Origin: Myrica gale
Lineage: Eukaryota > Streptophyta > Magnoliopsida > Fagales > Myricaceae
Length of the DNA: 64,000 nt
Assembly: GCA_963930655.1 (NCBI GenBank)
Contig: OZ005604.1
Location: 4,288,001 to 4,352,000, forward strand
Direction: 5' to 3'
A program made the translations under genes and the position numbers. Each line of letters starts with the position of its first letter. Position 1 is the stretch's first letter. A model generated the notes under the pieces. The model ran no database searches. It saw only the letters and a list, made by a program, of their open reading frames with translations, and was not told the DNA's origin. Positions 58,523 to 64,000 of this stretch are shown piece after piece.

Positions 58523-59613
58523 CACTTAAAAAAAATTGAATTTTAGTGACAAAATGCTTGGTCACTCAACGTATTAATGACAAAAAAAATTTGTCATAAG
58601 TTCCCGTTAGCAAAAACCCGTCACTAAATGTCTTTTATGAAAATCTTGATTTCGTCACAAAAAACAATCTGTGTGAAATTTTTTCATCACTAATGACTGT
58701 TCGTGACGGGGAAATTTGGTCACGAAAGGAACCAATTGTTCGTCCATATCCCGTCGCGTAACCTCGCGATCGAGAGTCTTTGAGAAATGAAAGACCAATC
58801 GGCCATTGCCACTGATCGGATATAAATTTTGTCGATGGGTCATATTTGTGATTCCAATGGAACAAGTCTTACTAGGCCACCGAACAGGTAAGCATAGATG
58901 TGGGATTGGTAATCATGGACGATGAAACACGTATAAATAGCAATAAGATGAATAGAGGAAGAACGATCAGACGTTTATAATGGATGATCAAATGTATCTG
59001 GTGGACGATCAGACGTATTGCAAAAGATCATCGAACGAGCCACACTTTCGATCGGACGTATTGTTGTTGGTGATCGACCGTGTCACGTTTCCGATCGATT
59101 GATTTGTAGTGGATGATCGGATGTTTGCTTGTTGCCGATCGAACGCTTGCTTTTTGCTGAACATATATGTATCATTAGCGTTCAATTGGTTGATTAGACA
59201 ATAGAACGACTATTTAGACGATAGAACCGTATTTATGAAATAGATTTTTTAATATGTAAAATTAAAAAATCGAAAATATTTTATAAAACTGATTAAGCAA
59301 AACAATTCATTAATTCACAGAACATCACTAATCAAAATAGTTATCCGTAATTAAACCAAAAATACTATTGTATTAATATAGCAAACATAATAAAAAAAAA
59401 CATTTCACACACCTACCAGTGTCAAGTACCCAACTGGCTTAGGATTCGATTTGTCATGTCGTTTATTTTTTTCTCTATTATAGTTATCATGCGCTGCTCC
59501 ACCTCTTTTGATATTTCTGCCCCCAAAGTCTCTTGTGCTAGCTGCATACGCTTCTCCTGTTTCACCCACATACACTGCTACTTCAGTTGCTGCTCCTCAC
59601 AATGGTCCCAGAG
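58523..59613. mobile_element. Left half of the CACTA element, unit D
   Basis: Starts CACTTAAAAAAAATTG and ends at the same breakpoint as in unit C (GGTCCCAGAG, then TTGGTCTAG of the LTR remnant). It shows the uninterrupted GATCAGACG site where unit C carries a hAT element. Confidence 0.7.
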
Positions 59614-62327
59614 TTGGTCTAGATTGGATTATCTAGATTATTATTTTGGGGTTGTTAGAGTCAAGCAACTGGATGTTGCCCGTGTCTGATTCACCTGTGT
59701 AAAGTTTATCTTCTGGTGACTGTTAGCATGAAATTCCTTGAATAAGGTTTTCCAATTCGTCTTCAAATCTCTTGTCTTGACATGTGATTGATTTATTATT
59801 TTTTATTGATATCTTTCTTTGATATTTGTTTTAGTATTTCACTGTATATTTGTTGATTGTTTAATAATTTTCAGATCTAGATGAAAATCTTTTAGGACCT
59901 GTTCTAAATTTGTATTTTCATAGAAAAAAGAAAGTATCAACACCTATTCATCTCCCTCTAAGTTATCTTTAGGGTCTAAATAGATTTTTCATCATTTAAC
60001 GGTAAAAAAGTGAAGAGCGACATTTAAAACTGTTCACTACACTACCACAATGCAATTATATCTTGCTGGTGGACGGATGAAGATATCGAATATTGCTCTA
60101 GCCCTGGATGAAGATATCGAATACTGCTCTAGCCCTACAAAATTTGAAACACCTCTTCGGTAGACATTGGATTAGCTACCTCTACAGCTGGGTACGCTGA
60201 CTGTGGCCAATTGAGTCCAAAAAAAGTAGCGAGGGCATCAGGCGAAACCATCACCCAAACCCTCCGGATGGTGACTACCCACGACTCGCGCGTCGTCGGT
60301 GGCCACATCCAGAAGTGCAACATAGAAGTTTCGCACTAGCTTGCTTTAGGCATGTCCCTGCACCCACGATAGCTACGGCCTCCACAGCTTTGTTGCTGAC
60401 GTGCTGCTCCCAAACCAATCGTTGTACTGCTCTGATGTTGATGTGCTGCTTTAGGCGTTCTATGTTGTACCTGTAGTTGATGGCATACAGCTTGCTGCTA
60501 TATTATAATTTGGTATTTTGGCAGGAGCGTTCCCTGCAAACTCTACTCTTAGTTTGTTTAGAAAAAAGGCACTAGCTAGGTTTCTATAATATGTACAATG
60601 GCTCAAATTACTAGATTAACAATTACAATAAAAGGTTCCTTACATACGTTTTCAAGTTAGATTTATTACTAATGATTACATCTGATTATCCTGATTGGAC
60701 CGGAAGAGATTCTAGGTGTGAAAAGTAATCACATATGGCCAGCATGATATGTTTTTGAGTTACATTGGAAATCCAATCCAATATTATTTGCCTTCAGGAA
60801 TTATTATCCCTTTCAATGATATAATATAATCGAGTATATTATTAATCATCTCACTTGCGAATCCTAATTTTATAAAACTGAATCATAACGTATGTTAACT
60901 ATATTTCCATATATACCATAATATATAGTTTTCTGATCTCTTATTTGTGTTAGAAGTCTTTTTAAAACTAGTCCGAGGAACTTCTATTTCTTTTGAAAGT
61001 CCAACTTTATAGGCATAATATTTTTCCTTAAAACAAACACGGAATATATTACGTATACAAAAAATAAATATATTGTACGTGCAGGTTGTACACATACATA
61101 CTGAAATGGACTTCTACCTTTTTCATTTGCCGGGTCCATCATGCGCATAGAACCACATTTCAGGAGAGAGCTAGTAGTCTACGAATTGGATTGATTTAAC
61201 ATGTCTTGTACTTTTGTATTTCTTTATGTTGAATTTATGATTAGTCGCCATTAATTCTATTTTGTTTTCCCCGAAGTAATTAATTTGTTCTACAAGTTGA
61301 TTAGTTTTAAGAGCACTTCTATTAATTCCCCGCAAGCAATATAGTAACTTGGCGATAATGACAATGCAAATCTCACATTTGTTTCTCTTGTTTGATCTTG
61401 CTGATCTGTATATTAAAATGCTCTTGAAAGTGTTTAAGCAAGTCTCACATATCGTGCTTTATGCATATGGTTGGATATAAGCCCCCCTAAAAACTTAAGT
61501 CGAGAGCAACAACATTTTACAATCGGAGGAGGTTCCATCATTCCGAATTTAGAGGAAACAAATTAAAGGTGAATCTTTACTAGTCCTAGTCCTAGAACTA
61601 TATATCATCCAAACATCATTTATCAATCTCAGCTATGAATTTGATCGTATTTAGCACCGCCCAAAGTACTAAAATGTGTGAATGTTTGCCAGTAAATCCT
61701 ACAATTGAAAAATAGAAAAATTAGGTTATTTACATGGCATAAAATCGATGATTGGATCCTATGACATTTTAGTAATATTGATGATTAATTTTGATAATTT
61801 TAAGGTTCAATATGACAAAACTAGTAGTTTGAGAGCTCAAATGGTAATCGACTCACAAATCAGGGCGAAAAGTAATATTTTTTTAAACATTAAAAATAAA
61901 TGAATCTGACGCTTAATCTTCGGAGGAAGGCGGGATAACAAAAATTAACAAAAAAAGAAGAAGAAGAAGAAAGATACTGAATTATTTTATGCAGTGCCGC
62001 CAACAATATTAATCTATGTACGGTAATGAACTAGCTCTAATACATGCATCTAACAATAATATCAGCTAATTAGTTTCTTCCTATTCTTTAACTCTTCAAT
62101 TATCACGCATAATATATATAATTAGACGTTCTTGCGGGATTTTTTCTCCTCATACCATGCTAATTAATCCCTCCTTTTTTGCTATTAACATTGCTGTTTT
62201 GTTTCAATAACGCATTTCTAGTGCATTGATAAATGTTTAACATTATTTAGCATGATTTATTCTTTAGATTATTTTTTTAAAATAATCTAAAGATCTTGTG
62301 TTTTTCTTTTCAACTAAGGGAGAGAAG
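59614..62327. other. LTR remnant and non-coding stretch, unit D
   Basis: Contains the right third of the LTR (to about 60000), the 35-bp tandem duplication near 60075-60130, the minus-strand 62-codon frame at 60135-60323 of unknown origin, and AT-rich DNA matching unit B 21580-23800. No gene is seen. Confidence 0.4.
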
Positions 62328-62508
62328 GGGGCGTTTGTTTGTGGAAATTTTGGGGAATATTCCCGAAATTTTGGGAATCTTTACTTTATTGAGATTTATT
62401 GGGGTTTGTGAAAAGTAGAGTGTATGTGTGTAAAAGTTAAAAATTTTAGAGTGTGTTTGTTTTGTTGGAAATTTTGAACCCCAAAATTTTGGGGAAACAA
62501 ACACCCCC
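62328..62508. mobile_element. 181-bp MITE with GGGGyGTTTGTTT ends (unit D)
   Basis: Same element as 23804-23984, flanked by GAAG on both sides. Confidence 0.7.
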
Positions 62509-62844
62509 GAAGTCTCATTAACGTACCAAGGCCGGCATTAATGCGCGTGCCCTAAACTAGCTATTCCTTCACAAAATAATTAAGAATTTTTCATCGTAAT
62601 CGTATTCTTAAATTCCCACGCTTAATAATTAAGAATATTTTCATCGTACCATCGTACCGTTATTCTCTAGTATGTGTTTTGAGTTTTGACACTGTCAAAC
62701 TTTGAATATTGCCTGTGGTTTAAAGAGCACGCCACGATCGAAATCTTTTTTTTTTTCTAAGACGCCACGATAGAAATCACAACTGTAGCTCTCAGGTAAT
62801 TAGGGCGTTAGGGGAAACCTCGGAGAACTTTTATGATTTAATAA

Positions 62845-63735
62845 AATTTAATTCAAAATTATTTGTCAAAATTTTATATTTCAAATTTGTTAATGTATTA
62901 TTTTTAATTGATAATATAACTAATCTATTTAATCTTCTGTTGTGTCAAAGTCGATCTTAAGTAGGATTTTATTAGTTTTAGTTTGGAAAAACTTTATTAC
63001 GTGAAAGCAAACATGTATTGTCCATAATAATATTCTATATATGAGCAATACTTGTATTTGAAAAAAAACAATATTTTTATTGCAGTATAAATTTCTATCA
63101 TTAAAATCTCTTGTCACACTCTTAATTCTGAAAACAAATCTAAACTGTCAATATCAAGATGATCTTCATGTTTTAAAATATTTTAAAATACAAGGCAATG
63201 CTTTTTTCAAGTCTTCCCTAACCAAAGATTTTAACTTTATAAAATTAAATAAAAAATATTTTCATAGATTCCAAATTAAATTAACTTTGATCTACAATAT
63301 ATATATACAACTTTGTCTTTATCTATTGTCAACTTTTTTTTGACATTCTCATTCTTAAATCAATCCATCAATCCATGTATACATCTTGTTAATATTTTCA
63401 TCGGTGATTTCATGACTTTTAAGCTTAAAACTAAGATTTTTTCAATCTCTACTTCATTCGTTGGCTAATTGATTCATGTTAAACTTTGAAATAAATAATT
63501 TACAAAAACAAAAATACCTTTATTAGGATCTTTTGAATATATTAGCTATCTCTAAGACTATTTTTTTTCCATTTGGTAATTTTTGGATATAATATGTTGT
63601 AGAGAAATGTCAATTATTTTCATCTTTTAGAAATTTTAAATCACTATCTCTAATTGGACCTCTTTCTAATAGTAAATCTCATAGATTTATTCTCTTAACA
63701 GATCAACCAACCAAGTTTACGGATGGCCACCCCAA
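62845..63735 (-). pseudogene. Decayed hAT transposase gene with large internal deletion, unit D
   Basis: Counterpart of 24270-26380, but sequence matching 24735-25985 is missing: TACAATATATATATACAACT at about 63292 joins directly to CTTTATCTATTGTC. Only the C-terminal dimerisation part and the N-terminal part remain. Confidence 0.75.
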
Positions 63736-63919
63736 TACACGAAATATTCTACAAGAACTATTATAGAATGAAACAAATCATAAGGACCACTTTGAGATCA
63801 TCCGGTTTTATCTCATGGATTAAATTAGGAATACTTTAAAACCTTTAATTATTCAGGTCTTAATACTTTACACTATAAATTATTATTATTCTTACACTAA
63901 ACCTATCTTTAGTCTCTAA

Positions 63920-64000
63920 GTTGGGCTGGTGCATTTTACAATACCCAGATGTTTTGTGGGTTAGAGCTATATCTACTAAATATCTTAAGGGAGTTTCTTT
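63920..64000 (+). pseudogene. Start of the LINE 3' fragment, unit D (cut by the right edge)
   Basis: Begins TTGGGCTGGTGCATTTTAC and reads VLWVRAISTKYLKG, as in units B and C. The rest lies outside the window. Confidence 0.7.

Larger units (their letters stand above)
49638..64000. repeat. Segmental duplication unit D (at least 14.4 kb, continues past the right edge)
   Basis: Starts at CCTATGAGTAAGATCC. It shares with C the intron-5 hAT element and the loss of the right half of the CACTA element. It shares with B the 1-kb block containing the MITE. It has private changes: a small LTR element, an exon-5 deletion, a 141-bp tandem duplication near 57510-57791, and a 1.25-kb deletion in the hAT transposase relic near 63300. 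Confidence 0.9.

Noticed and set aside
10290..64000. The three long units as an assembly artefact
   Set aside because: Each unit has private insertions with exact target duplications and private deletions, which duplicated assembly of one locus would not produce. Heterozygous haplotypes placed in tandem remain a remote possibility.

Overview
This window is nuclear DNA from a flowering plant. The evidence is spliced genes with canonical GT-AG introns, a plastid-targeted FATB acyl-ACP thioesterase family, and dense plant transposon families (hAT, CACTA, Ty1-copia, Ty3-gypsy LTRs, a LINE with an RNase H tail). The gene structure and repeats suggest a dicot, but I cannot name the species. There are no bacterial operons, no CRISPR array, and no rRNA or tRNA gene that I can see.

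The backbone is a tandem array of FATB copies, all on the minus strand. Copy A (exons 1-2 at 1003-1750; the rest lies left of position 1) is the most diverged. Copies B (11902-15796), C (32346-37088) and D (51250-56781) each sit in a long direct repeat: unit B 10290-30732 (about 20.4 kb), unit C 30733-49637 (about 18.9 kb) and unit D from 49638 past the right edge. B and C each splice to a 412-residue protein with six coding exons and all five hotdog-thioesterase active-site residues. D is a pseudogene: a frameshift in exon 4, a deletion removing the catalytic His part of exon 5, and a small LTR element in intron 5. All copies lack the hydrophobic N-terminal segment usual in FATB.

Left region, 1-10289: copy A, then about 2 kb of satellite in which each unit carries two inverted repeats (2220-4186), then an unrecognised spliced gene fragment flanked by CACTA-type sequence (4540-7260). 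Next comes a hAT element with perfect 8-bp target duplications (7488-9434) that has captured a piece of the histidine-biosynthesis gene HISN3.

Each unit then has the same order: Ty3-gypsy LTR remnant, FATB gene, FATB promoter with a hAT terminal remnant, an orphan first exon on the plus strand, a CACTA element, an LTR remnant, non-coding DNA, a decayed hAT transposase on the minus strand, and a 3' LINE fragment interrupted by a 1.2-kb solo LTR and by a deleted copia element. Unit D runs out of the window at the start of the LINE. Unit-specific events separate the copies. B has a 345-bp insertion in FATB intron 5. C and D share a hAT insertion in that intron. C alone has a second gene-capturing hAT element, carrying a RECG-like exon, at 39149-40521. 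D alone has the small LTR element. These events with clean target duplications show that the units are real and give a relative order of events.

The only probable functional genes are FATB B and C, and possibly A. Everything else is transposon, relic or non-coding DNA.
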